Under the pieces are notes generated by a model. The model did not search any database and was not told the origin of the DNA. It saw only the letters and a program-made list of their open reading frames with translations. Source: Shewanella japonica (GTDB lineage: Bacteria; Pseudomonadota; Gammaproteobacteria; Enterobacterales; Shewanellaceae). From it: 64,000 nt of DNA. This document shows, one piece after another, positions 18,895 through 28,714 of the stretch. The stretch's first letter is position 1, and each line of letters starts with the position of its first letter. The translations under genes and the position numbers were made by a program. The DNA is taken from positions 1,781,001 to 1,845,000 of the forward strand of contig NZ_CP020472.1 of the NCBI RefSeq assembly GCF_002075795.1. Reading direction: 5' to 3'.

Positions 18895-19779
18895 ATGTTA
18901 GAGAATTTATTACCTTTTGATAGCCATTTCTTAGACCGTAATGGCAATAAATTGCATTATGTCAACGAAGGTCAAGGTGAGCCTGTTGTTATGGTTCACG
19001 GTAATCCAAGCTGGAGTTATTATTACCGTAATTTGGTGGGTGCATTAAGCCCAACTCATCAGTGTATAGTGCCTGATCATATCGGTTGTGGTTTGTCTGA
19101 TAAACCTGACGATCCAGATTATGATTATACGCTTAAAAATCGTATTGATGATTTGGAAGCTTTACTTGATCATCTAGACGTAAAAGACAACATTACCTTG
19201 GTTGTTCATGATTGGGGCGGAATGATTGGTATGGGCTATGCTGCTCGTTACCCTGACAGAATTAAGCGTTTAGTATTTTTAAATACAGCGGCTTTCCATT
19301 TGCCAGAATCAAAGCCGTTTCCTTGGGCACTTTGGGTATGTCGTGAAACTATTCTCGGTACTTTTTTAGTTCGTGGCTTTAACGCATTTTCTTCAATTGC
19401 GTCATACGTAGGTGTTAAACGTAACCCAATGCCAAAAGAAGTAAGAGAAGCCTACGTTGCACCGTTTAATAACTGGAAAAATCGTATTTCGACTTTACGG
19501 TTTGTGCAAGATATTCCATTAAAACCAGAAGACAGAAACTATGATTTGGTTTCTAGTATTGCTGATAGCTTACCGCAGTTCTCGAATGTACCGACTTTGA
19601 TTTGTTGGGGTTTACAGGACTTTGTATTCGACAAGCATTTTCTTGATAAATGGCGCCAACACATGCCTCATGCCCAAGTACGTGAGTTTGATGATTGTGG
19701 CCATTATATTTTAGAAGATGCCAGTGAAGATGTGATTGGCTTAATCCAACATTTTATGGCCGAGCAACCTCAATCTTAA
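18895..19779 (+). CDS. oleB: OleB, beta-lactone decarboxylase (alpha/beta hydrolase)
   Basis: A 294-residue alpha/beta hydrolase resembling haloalkane dehalogenases. The oxyanion motif is HGNPSWSYYYR, the nucleophile lies in VVHDWGGMIG (Asp106), and the catalytic histidine in DDCGHYILED near residue 273. OleB converts the cis-beta-lactone made by OleC to the olefin and carbon dioxide. It is a separate gene here, whereas some bacteria fuse OleB to OleC. A terminator lies directly behind it. Confidence 0.93.
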   Translation: MLENLLPFDSHFLDRNGNKLHYVNEGQGEPVVMVHGNPSWSYYYRNLVGALSPTHQCIVPDHIGCGLSDKPDDPDYDYTLKNRIDDLEALLDHLDVKDNITLVVHDWGGMIGMGYAARYPDRIKRLVFLNTAAFHLPESKPFPWALWVCRETILGTFLVRGFNAFSSIASYVGVKRNPMPKEVREAYVAPFNNWKNRISTLRFVQDIPLKPEDRNYDLVSSIADSLPQFSNVPTLICWGLQDFVFDKHFLDKWRQHMPHAQVREFDDCGHYILEDASEDVIGLIQHFMAEQPQS

Positions 19780-19808
19780 TCCATAAAATATTGAACGTTG
19801 TAGTATCT

Positions 19809-19836
19809 AAGGGCATTTTAACAATGCCCTTTTTTA
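19809..19836 (+). terminator. Intrinsic terminator between oleB and oleC
   Basis: The stem AAGGGCATT / AATGCCCTT is followed by T6. It sits inside what is otherwise the oleABCD cluster, about 95 bases before oleC, so oleAB and oleCD may be separate or attenuated transcripts. Confidence 0.88.
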
Positions 19837-19931
19837 TTAAAATGAATACTCTATAGGTTTAAGAGATAACTAATACATTAATGAGATACTTCAGTGGTTA
19901 CAGGTATCCCCAATAAGATGACATCAACATT

Positions 19932-21602
19932 ATGACTTTACCTTCGGCCAATATTTGTCAGCACCTTCAGCATGCAGCTGTTCACTCTCCAACAGAACTT
20001 GCCGTTGCCGTGCAAACGGCATCATCGACACTGTCATATCAAGAAATTGATTTTAACCAGCTAAATGCGCAATCCGATGAAATGGCTTATCGCTTAAATG
20101 CCAATGGTATTAAAGCTGGAATGAAAGCGGTATTAATGGTGACGCCCAGTATTGATTTTTTTGTACTGACGTTTGCCTTATTCAAAGCAGGAATTATTCC
20201 CATTCTGGTTGACCCTGGAATGGGCGTAAAAAACCTAAAACAATGTTTTGAAGAGTCGAAACCTGATGCTTTTATCGGTATTACGAAGGCAAATATTGCA
20301 AGGCGCATTCTTGGATGGGGTAAAGGTTCGGTTAAGCAATGCCTCAATGTGGGAGGCAGTCGGATCGCATGCTTTTTGGCAGGGGCGAAGGCGATAGATG
20401 ACTTACCCCAAAATACGGCCTCTGCACCTTATCCTATTGCTGCATTGGCAAAAGATGCCATGGCGGCGATATTGTTTACCAGTGGTAGCACTGGCACCCC
20501 AAAGGGGGTGGTTTATAGTCACGAGATGTTTGAGGCTCAAATTCAAGCATTGAAACATGATTATGGCATTAAGCCTGGTGAGCGAGACCTAGCGACATTT
20601 CCGTTATTTTCATTATTTGGTCCAGCTCTTGGAATGGCATCGATTGTGCCAGCTATGGATGCCAGTAAACCGATTACCGCCAATCCTGATTACTTGTTTG
20701 CGGCAATTGAAAAATATCAATGCTCAAATATGTTTGTTAACCCAGCTTTGCTGGAGCGATTAGGTGAAGCAGGTGAGAGTAAACAGCATAAATTACCTAG
20801 CGTTAAACGCGTAATTTCAGCTGGCGCCCCAGCAACAATAGCTTCGATAAAGCGCTTCAGTCATATGCTGAGTAGCGGTGTTGAAGTGCTAAACTCTTAT
20901 GGTGCTACCGAGTCGTTACCCATTAGTATGATGCCGAGTTCGGCGTTATTTGAGACCACAGAGGCAACAGATAACGGCTTAGGAATTTGTGTGGGTCACC
21001 CGATTAAAGGTGTTGATATTGCGATTATTGATATCACCGAAAACCCGCTTAAACAGTGGGATGATAACTTGATGCTCGATAGCGGTAGCATTGGTGAAAT
21101 TGTGGTAAAAGGTCCCATGGTGAGTCGCAGTTATTATCATCGTGAAAGTGCAACTGCAATCGCTAAAATCTCAGATGGTGAGCATATTCGTCATAGGATG
21201 GGCGATGTTGGCTATCTTGATGAAAAAGGGCAGTTATGGATGTGTGGTCGCAAGGCGCATCGTGTTGACCAAACTGGTACAGATAAAAAACGTTATTTTT
21301 CTATTCCCTGTGAAAGAGTATTTAATACCCATCCGCAGGTTAAACGTTCTGCACTTGTTCCTGTCAGCATAAACGGTGAAACTTTGCCTTTGTTGTGTAT
21401 TGAACTAGATAAAGGCCTCGCCTGTTCGGATAGTAAAATGCTCTATAGTGACCTGCTAGCAATCGCTGAAAAGCATTCTCATACTGTGGGGATCAGTCGA
21501 TTCCTTATCCATCCTGATTTTCCTGTTGATGTCCGCCATAATGCAAAAATATTTCGCGAAAAGCTGGCAGTTTGGGCACAAGCACAATGGAAGGAAGCGT
21601 AA
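19932..21602 (+). CDS. oleC: OleC, beta-lactone synthetase (AMP-forming)
   Basis: A 556-residue member of the ANL adenylating superfamily. The AMP-binding loop [12 protein letters not shown] is near residues 180-191, YGATE follows near 330, and [10 protein letters not shown] and the hinge around 430 mark the two-domain structure. OleC activates the beta-hydroxy acid from OleD and closes it to a beta-lactone. It is immediately adjacent to oleD. The start ATG at 19932 opens the known domain directly. Confidence 0.94.
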   Translation: MTLPSANICQHLQHAAVHSPTELAVAVQTASSTLSYQEIDFNQLNAQSDEMAYRLNANGIKAGMKAVLMVTPSIDFFVLTFALFKAGIIPILVDPGMGVKNLKQCFEESKPDAFIGITKANIARRILGWGKGSVKQCLNVGGSRIACFLAGAKAIDDLPQNTASAPYPIAALAKDAMAAILFTSGSTGTPKGVVYSHEMFEAQIQALKHDYGIKPGERDLATFPLFSLFGPALGMASIVPAMDASKPITANPDYLFAAIEKYQCSNMFVNPALLERLGEAGESKQHKLPSVKRVISAGAPATIASIKRFSHMLSSGVEVLNSYGATESLPISMMPSSALFETTEATDNGLGICVGHPIKGVDIAIIDITENPLKQWDDNLMLDSGSIGEIVVKGPMVSRSYYHRESATAIAKISDGEHIRHRMGDVGYLDEKGQLWMCGRKAHRVDQTGTDKKRYFSIPCERVFNTHPQVKRSALVPVSINGETLPLLCIELDKGLACSDSKMLYSDLLAIAEKHSHTVGISRFLIHPDFPVDVRHNAKIFREKLAVWAQAQWKEA

Positions 21603-22718
21603 GTGACTCAAATTGAAAATAAGCCCTTAACTCATTTGGAAGCGAACTCAATGACCTCAGTAAATAGCGCTCAGCTTCAATTAACTGATTTACTGCCTCA
21701 AGAACAAACGGCATTAGCAGCACTTAAACAAACGGCAAACAAGGCATTTGTTACCGGAGCGGGCGGCTTTCTAGGTAAGAGTATTTGTAAACGTCTGCGC
21801 GCCGCGCAAATTGAGGTCGTAGGATTTGCCCGTGGTGATTACCCTGAACTCACTGCAATGGGTGTTGAGATGTTTAAAGGTGATCTTGCTGATTATGATG
21901 GGGTGGTTAACGCTATGGAAGGCTGCGATCTCGTGTTTCACGTTGCTTCAAAAGCCGGTGTTTGGGGAACTAGAGATAGTTATTTTGAACCTAACGTTAA
22001 TGGCACCGCCAATATCATTAGAGCGAGTAAAGCCCATCAAATAGACCGTATTGTGTATACCAGTACCCCAAGTGTGACTTTTGCTGGTGAAGATGAAGCA
22101 GGAATTGATGAATCAGCGCCATATGCGGCTAAATTTTTAAATTATTATGGCCACTCAAAAGCGCTAGCAGAAAAGATGATTCTTGATGCAAATAGCGAAG
22201 AGCTTAAAACCACAGCATTACGACCTCATTTAATCTGGGGGCCTGAGGATCCGCACTTGGTTCCAAGGGTGATTGAGCGTGCTAAAAAAGGCAAATTAAA
22301 ACTAGTAGGCAAGCAAGATAAGTTAGTTGATACGATCTTTGTCGATAATGCTGCATTTGCACATATTCTTGCCGCTGTAGAGTTAAGTCATCAAGCAAAC
22401 TGTGCTGGTAAAGCCTACTTCTTGAGTAATGATGAACCAATAACAATGGCTAACATGCTCAATAAAATTTTAGCTTGTGTTGATATCCCCCCCGTTGAAA
22501 AACGAGTACCTGCAGGGGTTGCCTATGCAGCAGGAGTGGTATTAGAAGGCATATATGGCCTTTTAAAGAAACAGCAAGAACCGATAATGACACGATTCGT
22601 AGCAAGGCAATTATCAACCAGTCATTACTTTGATATTAGAGCAGCAAAAAACGATTTTGGGTATCAAGCGCTAATCAGTATTGATGAAGGCATGATAAGA
22701 CTAAAGCAGTCGCTTTAG
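21603..22718 (+). CDS. oleD: OleD, NADPH-dependent 2-alkyl-3-ketoacid reductase
   Basis: A 371-residue extended short-chain dehydrogenase. The Rossmann loop VTGAGGFLGKS lies near residues 50-60 and the catalytic YGHSK near 182. It reduces the OleA beta-keto acid to the hydroxy acid used by OleC. The first in-frame start is a GTG touching the oleC stop codon, with GGAAGG inside the oleC end as ribosome-binding site, so the two are translationally coupled. An internal ATG at 21651 is an alternative start. It is the last gene of the cluster. Confidence 0.93.
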   Translation: MTQIENKPLTHLEANSMTSVNSAQLQLTDLLPQEQTALAALKQTANKAFVTGAGGFLGKSICKRLRAAQIEVVGFARGDYPELTAMGVEMFKGDLADYDGVVNAMEGCDLVFHVASKAGVWGTRDSYFEPNVNGTANIIRASKAHQIDRIVYTSTPSVTFAGEDEAGIDESAPYAAKFLNYYGHSKALAEKMILDANSEELKTTALRPHLIWGPEDPHLVPRVIERAKKGKLKLVGKQDKLVDTIFVDNAAFAHILAAVELSHQANCAGKAYFLSNDEPITMANMLNKILACVDIPPVEKRVPAGVAYAAGVVLEGIYGLLKKQQEPIMTRFVARQLSTSHYFDIRAAKNDFGYQALISIDEGMIRLKQSL

Positions 22719-22776
22719 TCTTATGTAAATAGTCTCTAAATAAAAGCGAGAAGTTTAGTCACTGAGTCACGCTGTA

Positions 22777-23337
22777 CTAAGTGATTGGTTTAATAAAACG
22801 ACAAGGGTTGCCGGCATACACACCATTGCCGGCGATATCTTTAGTCACAACACTGCCTGCACCAATCACAGTGTTATCGTGAATGGTAATGCCAGGCAAT
22901 ACAGAAACATTTCCGCCTAACCAAACATCATTTCCTATCGTAATCGGCTTTCCGAATTCAGTATTGCGGCGTGCAATAGGATCAATCGGGTGTGTGGCCG
23001 TTGATAACATAACGTTAGGGCCAAACATAACATTGCTTCCTATTTTGACTTCACAGACGTCTAAAATAACCAAATTATGATTGGCATAAAAATTATCACC
23101 GATCGTGATATTAGTGCCATAGTCACAGAAGAAGTTTGCTTCGATATGACAGTGTCCAGTGATATTAAGTAATGTTTTTAGCATGGCTTGGCGTTTATCA
23201 TTATCCAATGGACTGAGCTGATTAAACTGATGACACACTAATTTTGCCTGATTTCTTGCAGCTAGAAGCACTTCATCCCACGCATCATATGCCAGGCCTG
23301 CTAGCATTTTTTGTTTCTCAGTCTGTTTTTTCATCAC
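22777..23337 (-). CDS. Maltose/galactoside O-acetyltransferase-like (hexapeptide repeat)
   Basis: A 186-residue protein with an N-terminal helical Mac domain (KMLAGLAYDAWDEVL) and a left-handed beta-helix of hexapeptide repeats. The pattern DPIARRNTEFGKPITIGNDVWLGG and VIGAGSVVTKDI is typical of the Maa/LacA/NodL group. It would transfer acetyl from acetyl-CoA to a sugar hydroxyl. The acceptor is not predictable. It is convergent with oleD and divergent from the exported protein at 23517. Confidence 0.9.
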   Translation of the reverse strand: MMKKQTEKQKMLAGLAYDAWDEVLLAARNQAKLVCHQFNQLSPLDNDKRQAMLKTLLNITGHCHIEANFFCDYGTNITIGDNFYANHNLVILDVCEVKIGSNVMFGPNVMLSTATHPIDPIARRNTEFGKPITIGNDVWLGGNVSVLPGITIHDNTVIGAGSVVTKDIAGNGVYAGNPCRFIKPIT

Positions 23338-23516
23338 GATAACCTTAAGTGCGTGAATAATTTTTCTTTAGTATGACTTAAGTTTACAAACCAAACATAG
23401 ACTTATGTCTGCTATACGCCGGGTGTAACTTGATTATCATAACGGTATTACTTTAACGCATTGTTTTAGGGGACTTATCGCACCTAAATTTCATGCAATA
23501 GGATGGATACTGGCAG

Positions 23517-24017
23517 ATGAACATTAAATTCACTGAGTTATATCGTCAATTAGGACGTCTAACCAAGGCTAAAAACCTTAAGGTTTTGGGGCTGTTTTGC
23601 ATCATGCTAACAAGTATACCTTTAGCAATAGGCCAAAATCAGCCTAAGCAAGAATCCCTTCATAATCCTTTGATTGGTAGCTGGGCGCTGTTTGATGGCA
23701 AGTACCTCAATGAGAATAAACAATGGGTTGATTATAAGACACTTAATTTATCTGCTATTAAGCTTGTGTCGGCAACGCACTTTAGCTTCACGACAATGAA
23801 AAAAGAGGGCGGGAAAAAGACATTTTGGGCAAGTGCTAGTGGTCATTACGAATTAATTAATAATCAATATACCGAGTTTCCGACGTTGAGCTCATTTGGG
23901 GTGAAGCCAGGAGAGTCCTATCGCTTTTTATTTATGTTAAAAGAAAATGAGTGGCATACGCAAAGATACGATGGTGAAGATCTCGTTGAAGAGGAGGTGT
24001 GGAAAAGGCTTGATTAA
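23517..24017 (+). CDS. Small exported protein, lipocalin-like (unassigned)
   Basis: I do not recognise the gene. The 166-residue product has a hydrophobic segment near residues 24-40 (VLGLFCIMLTSIPLAIG) that looks like a signal peptide after a basic leader. The mature part contains NPLIGSWALFDGKY, a glycine-serine-tryptophan motif seen at the start of lipocalin-like small beta-barrels, and aromatic strand-like segments to the end. A periplasmic ligand-binding role would be inference only. It is monocistronic, about 150 bases before methionine gamma-lyase. Confidence 0.5.
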   Translation: MNIKFTELYRQLGRLTKAKNLKVLGLFCIMLTSIPLAIGQNQPKQESLHNPLIGSWALFDGKYLNENKQWVDYKTLNLSAIKLVSATHFSFTTMKKEGGKKTFWASASGHYELINNQYTEFPTLSSFGVKPGESYRFLFMLKENEWHTQRYDGEDLVEEEVWKRLD

Positions 24018-24169
24018 AGGGCTTGCGGATTTTCGTAATCTTGGCTTTACAAGTTTGAAGGTATCAAAAAGTCGTTTTAGCATTGGCTAATTTATCAGCA
24101 CATGTATCTTGAGTTTGACTTACCCACACCAATCACAATTCTAATGAATGGGTAAGAAGGGAGAAAAAG

Positions 24170-25363
24170 ATGCATAAACCATGGAATTTAGCCACATTAG
24201 CCATCCACGCAGGGCACGAGAAAGATGCGCTTGGGGCGTTGGTATCGCCACTATATCAAAGTGCGACATTCGTTTTTGATAATGCAGAGCAAGGAGGAGC
24301 CCGCTTTGCGGGTGATGAAGCTGGATACATTTATACTCGTTTAGGAAACCCGACAACCAATGAGTTAGAGCGTAAAATGGCTTTGTTAGAGGGGGCTGAA
24401 CAAGCAGCTGCCTGTGCGTCTGGGATGGCTGCAGTATCGGCATCGCTTATGACTCATTTGGAATCAGGTGATCATCTCATTGCCTCAAACGCGATTTACG
24501 GCTGTACTTTCGCTCTATTAAGTAGTCAGTTAACCCGTTTTGGGGTTGAAACAACCTTCGTCGATTTTAGGGATCTTTTAGCCATAGAAGCGGCCATTCA
24601 ACCGAATACCAAATTATTATTTTGTGAAACCCCAGTGAACCCTCACTTACAAGTGTTCGATTTGAGCGCCATCGTCGATATCGCCAAAACCAATAACCTG
24701 ATTACGATTGTCGATAACACCTTTATGACGCCATTGTTACAGCAGCCTATTAACATGGGAGTCGACATGGTCATCCACAGTGCCACAAAATATTTAAATG
24801 GTCACGGTGATGTTATTGCCGGAATAGTGTGCGGTTCTGAGGCGCATATCCACAAATTGAAGTATGAGATTTTAAAAGATTTTGGTGGCGTACTTTCGCC
24901 ACATGACGCGTGGCTAATTTTGCGTGGAATAAAAACCTTAGATGTGCGATTACAAAGACATTGTGATAATGCAGAGATATTAGCTGAATACCTTAATCAG
25001 CATCAAGCTATAGAAAAGGTGTTCTATCCAGGGCTTAAGTCTCATCAAGGTCATGGGTTTCTTGGCTCACAAATGAAACGTGCGGGCGGGGTGATTGCAT
25101 TTGAAATAAAAGGAGACATCAAACAGGCAATCAAATTTGTCGATAGTTTGTCACTATTTACTATTGCTGTCAGTTTAGGAGATGCAGAGTCGTTAATTCA
25201 GCATCCAGCTTCTATGACTCATTCGCCATATACCCCAGAAGCCAGAGCTGCTGCTGGCATTACCGATAATCTATTGCGTATCTCTGTCGGATTGGAAAAC
25301 GTAGAAGACTTGATAGAAGATATTTCACGAGCATTGAATATGTGCGCAATCGATAGCAAATAG
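24170..25363 (+). CDS. mdeA: Methionine gamma-lyase (PLP-dependent)
   Basis: A 397-residue member of the Cys/Met metabolism PLP family. It has YTRLGNPTTNELE, the PLP lysine in SATKYLNGHGD (Lys207) and the active-site loop YGCTFALL with Cys112. A cysteine here is characteristic of true methionine gamma-lyase (Cys116 in Pseudomonas putida) rather than cystathionine enzymes. It cleaves methionine to methanethiol, ammonia and 2-oxobutyrate. A GGGAG ribosome-binding site precedes the ATG. Confidence 0.9.
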   Translation: MHKPWNLATLAIHAGHEKDALGALVSPLYQSATFVFDNAEQGGARFAGDEAGYIYTRLGNPTTNELERKMALLEGAEQAAACASGMAAVSASLMTHLESGDHLIASNAIYGCTFALLSSQLTRFGVETTFVDFRDLLAIEAAIQPNTKLLFCETPVNPHLQVFDLSAIVDIAKTNNLITIVDNTFMTPLLQQPINMGVDMVIHSATKYLNGHGDVIAGIVCGSEAHIHKLKYEILKDFGGVLSPHDAWLILRGIKTLDVRLQRHCDNAEILAEYLNQHQAIEKVFYPGLKSHQGHGFLGSQMKRAGGVIAFEIKGDIKQAIKFVDSLSLFTIAVSLGDAESLIQHPASMTHSPYTPEARAAAGITDNLLRISVGLENVEDLIEDISRALNMCAIDSK

Positions 25364-25481
25364 TAGAGGTAGATAAATAAACTGGGTAGATATCAAAAAC
25401 TAAATTCTTTAATTGTAATAACAAACTAAGAAATAAGCAGAACAAGGGAAAATAACTGAATAAGATAGGTATTGATAAAAT

Positions 25482-25558
<77 letters not shown>

Positions 25559-25584
25559 TCCGATTTTTATCTTTTGTTATTAAG

Positions 25585-25661
<77 letters not shown>

Positions 25662-25690
25662 TCCGTACTTAATAATGATAGTGGTTATAT

Positions 25691-25767
<77 letters not shown>

Positions 25768-25867
25768 TCCGAATATAAACTATCTTGCTTAAACAGTGCG
25801 ATATAGCTTAGCTATAATACCTTGTTGCCATCATTATATTGGTTATCAATTGATACCATTACAAAAT

Positions 25868-25944
<77 letters not shown>

Positions 25945-25962
25945 TCCGTTTAAGCGGGGCGA

Positions 25963-25991
25963 ACTATAACGACCTAAGCTGTACTTGGCAA
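25963..25991 (-). promoter_or_regulatory. Sigma-70 promoter of the initiator tRNA operon
   Basis: Read on the minus strand, TTGCCA (25991-25986) and TATAGT (25968-25963) are separated by exactly 17 bases. They are followed by a GC-rich discriminator (TCGCCCCGC), the feature that makes stable-RNA promoters sensitive to ppGpp. Confidence 0.85.
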
Positions 25992-26281
25992 GTCATAATG
26001 ACAATTTTATGATTGTTTGCTGGGTTAATGAGCATAAATCGATATTTTAGTCACATTCAGTCGTTTTAATCGCCAAATCCGCTATCTCTATTCTGAGTCG
26101 CTTGCCTATTGACCGAGCGATACTTGGGCTAAGGGAACGACTTATTAGTGAGAATGACCCATTTGGTGAGGCAATTTGAATTAAATTGTCTTAAAAAGAT
26201 GAGTATTTATCCAATTCAACCACATTTTCTCACTTGAACTCTTGATTAGGTATATAATGCCGACTTAATTATATCTGTGAG
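25992..26281. other. Intergenic region between tRNA promoter and rlmL
   Basis: About 290 bases with no open frame or repeat that I trust. A TATAAT element near 26252, about 30 bases before rlmL, is a plausible -10 box for that gene. Nothing else is recognised. Confidence 0.45.
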
Positions 26282-28447
26282 ATGATGACTGCCAATTCCA
26301 TGTTAAATTTTTTTGCTGCAGCCCCTAAGGGTTTTGAATATAGCTTAGCCAATGAGCTTAAAGAGTTTGGTGCTACTGATGTTAAGGAAAGCGTTGCGGG
26401 CGTATATTTTTCTGCTCCACTTGAGCTTGCCTATAGAATTACATTGTGGACAAGACTAGCGAGTCGCATTGTCGTGGTTATCTATAAAGGGGCTTGTGAG
26501 TCAGCCGAGCAACTTTATAACGCAGCTTACTGTATTGATTGGCCTTCGCATTTTTCTAATAAGAGTACATTCAGTATCGACTTCCATGGTACGGGTGGCT
26601 TTATCAATAATACGCAATTCGGTGCATTAAAAATTAAAGATGCAGTCGTAGACCGTTTTCGTGATGATGGCGAGTGCCGTCCTGACGTTGAACGGTTAAA
26701 TGCTGAATTTAGAATTGACGCCCACTTTAGAAATAATCAATTAACAGTATCGATTAACTTTTCTGGGCCTTCATTGCATCAACGTGGGTATCGTGCCACA
26801 ACAGGTGAAGCACCACTAAAAGAAAATCTAGCAGCGAATATGTTGGCCCGTAGTGGCTGGCAAGCCAAGCCAACGGATTTGCTCGACCCATTTTGTGGTA
26901 GTGGAACAGTCGTCATTGAAGCGGCATTAATGGCGTCAGATATCGCCCCTGGTTTGCAACGTGCACGTTTTGGGTTTGAGCATTGGCAACGTCATGATGA
27001 CGCAGTTTGGCAAGCTGTACTACAGGAAGCTAAAGCACGTGCTTCTTTGGGTAAGACTCGTTGCCAAGTGAAGTTTTTTGCATCTGATATCGATTCTCGC
27101 TTAGTGGCATTAGCTAAGAAAAATGCTGAAAATGCCGGTGTCGCTGATTTGATCGAGTTTTCCGTTTCAGATGCGCTGAATGTCACCCCACCAGTTACTG
27201 AAGGTTTTTTAATTTCTAATCCGCCTTACGGGGAACGATTAGGTAGCATCACTGAGTTATTACAACTTTATTACCAACTTGGTGATAAGTTCAAAAAAGA
27301 CTTTGGCGGATGGAAAATCGCCATGCTATGTAGTGACATCGAATTATTGTCAGCCTTGAAGCTTAAAGCTGATAAACAAATGAAGATGTTTAATGGTGCA
27401 TTAGAGTGTGGCTTTAACTTGTACACTTTACATGCTAAAAGCACCCGTCGTGAAGCGCCTGTATTGCCAGAAGGCGTCGATATTGCTGATATTTCGCCAG
27501 CATTTGCTAATCGTATTAAAAAGAATATGAAGCAACTGACTAAATGGGCGAAAAAAGAGGGTATCGATAGTTACCGTATTTATGATGCCGATTTACCTGA
27601 ATATAACGTTGCTATTGATAAATATGTCGATCACGTTGTGATTCAGGAGTATTCAGCGCCAGCCAGTATTCCTGAGGCTGTTACCAAACGTCGTCTTACT
27701 GATGTATTGCTTTCGCTTCCTGCTGCGTTAGGTATTGACCCTGATTTAGTTACCCTTAAAACCCGTGAACGTCAAAAAGGCACTAATCAATACCAAAAAC
27801 TTGATGAGCAAAAGCTTGAGATTATTACCCAAGAATATAATGCGCGCTTTAAGTTAAATCTGACTGGCTATTTAGACACAGGCCTATTTTTAGACCATCG
27901 TTTAACGCGTAAATTGGTCGGCGAGAAATCTGCTGGCAAGCGTGTATTGAATTTGTTTTCTTATACGGGATCGGCGTCAGTCCATGCTGCACTTGGCGGT
28001 GCTAAGTCGGTAACGACCGTCGATATGTCTAATACCTATCTTGCTTGGGCAAAAGAGAATTTTGAGCTTAATAATCTCAATGTTAGACAATACCAATTTG
28101 AACAAGCTAACTGCATTCAATGGATTAAAGACTGCGACCAGCAATTTGATTTGATTTTCATCGACCCACCAACTTTTTCCAACTCTAAAAGAATGGAAGA
28201 CAGTTGGGATGTTCAGCGTGACCACGCCGCTTTATTGGTTGATTTAATTAAGTTACTTAGCCCAGATGGTGAGATCATCTTCTCTAATAACAAGCGTAAG
28301 TTTAAGATGGACATCGATTTATTAAGCCAGTACAAAATGGATATTAAAAATATCGATAGCCAAACCTTGCCAATGGATTATAAGCGCAACCCGCATATCC
28401 ATAACACGTGGTTAATTACGCATGCAAAGTCTCCTTACGCTAAATAA
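26282..28447 (+). CDS. rlmL: Bifunctional 23S rRNA methyltransferase RlmKL
   Basis: A fused enzyme of 721 residues. An N-terminal THUMP-type domain is followed by the RlmL domain ([14 protein letters not shown] near 203 and NPPYGER near 313), which makes m2G2445. The C-terminal RlmK domain ([10 protein letters not shown] near 560, [11 protein letters not shown] near 625) makes m7G2069. Numbers are the E. coli positions. Two adjacent ATGs (26282 and 26285) and one at 26300 compete, and E. coli similarity would also fit the last. A glutaredoxin-like gene and uup follow closely. Confidence 0.96.
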   Translation: MMTANSMLNFFAAAPKGFEYSLANELKEFGATDVKESVAGVYFSAPLELAYRITLWTRLASRIVVVIYKGACESAEQLYNAAYCIDWPSHFSNKSTFSIDFHGTGGFINNTQFGALKIKDAVVDRFRDDGECRPDVERLNAEFRIDAHFRNNQLTVSINFSGPSLHQRGYRATTGEAPLKENLAANMLARSGWQAKPTDLLDPFCGSGTVVIEAALMASDIAPGLQRARFGFEHWQRHDDAVWQAVLQEAKARASLGKTRCQVKFFASDIDSRLVALAKKNAENAGVADLIEFSVSDALNVTPPVTEGFLISNPPYGERLGSITELLQLYYQLGDKFKKDFGGWKIAMLCSDIELLSALKLKADKQMKMFNGALECGFNLYTLHAKSTRREAPVLPEGVDIADISPAFANRIKKNMKQLTKWAKKEGIDSYRIYDADLPEYNVAIDKYVDHVVIQEYSAPASIPEAVTKRRLTDVLLSLPAALGIDPDLVTLKTRERQKGTNQYQKLDEQKLEIITQEYNARFKLNLTGYLDTGLFLDHRLTRKLVGEKSAGKRVLNLFSYTGSASVHAALGGAKSVTTVDMSNTYLAWAKENFELNNLNVRQYQFEQANCIQWIKDCDQQFDLIFIDPPTFSNSKRMEDSWDVQRDHAALLVDLIKLLSPDGEIIFSNNKRKFKMDIDLLSQYKMDIKNIDSQTLPMDYKRNPHIHNTWLITHAKSPYAK

Positions 28448-28468
28448 ATAGACGCAAAGAGGTATCGT

Positions 28469-28714
28469 TTGCAAAGCAAAACAACAGAAAGTCATTTGAT
28501 TTTATATCACACAGATGGTTGTCATCTGTGTGAAATTGCTCAGGCCCTGGTTGAGCAATTAGGTATTCATTATCAACATATTGATATCTGCGATGATGAA
28601 AATCTCGCTGCACGCTATGGCGTGTCAATTCCAGTGGTATCTGTGGGTGATAAAGAGCTGTTTTGGCCATTTGATGAGTCACAGCTAACTGATTTTATTA
28701 GGAGCGTCGTTTGA
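28469..28714 (+). CDS. Glutaredoxin-like thioredoxin-fold protein
   Basis: An 81-residue thioredoxin-fold protein starting at TTG with GAGG upstream. It has a redox-type CHLC motif (residues 17-20), the cis-proline segment VSIPVVSVGDKEL and a C-terminal helix. It resembles the DUF836/glutaredoxin-like group. Its stop codon overlaps the uup TTG start (TTGA), so it is co-translated with uup. Its redox partner is unknown. Confidence 0.85.
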   Translation: MQSKTTESHLILYHTDGCHLCEIAQALVEQLGIHYQHIDICDDENLAARYGVSIPVVSVGDKELFWPFDESQLTDFIRSVV

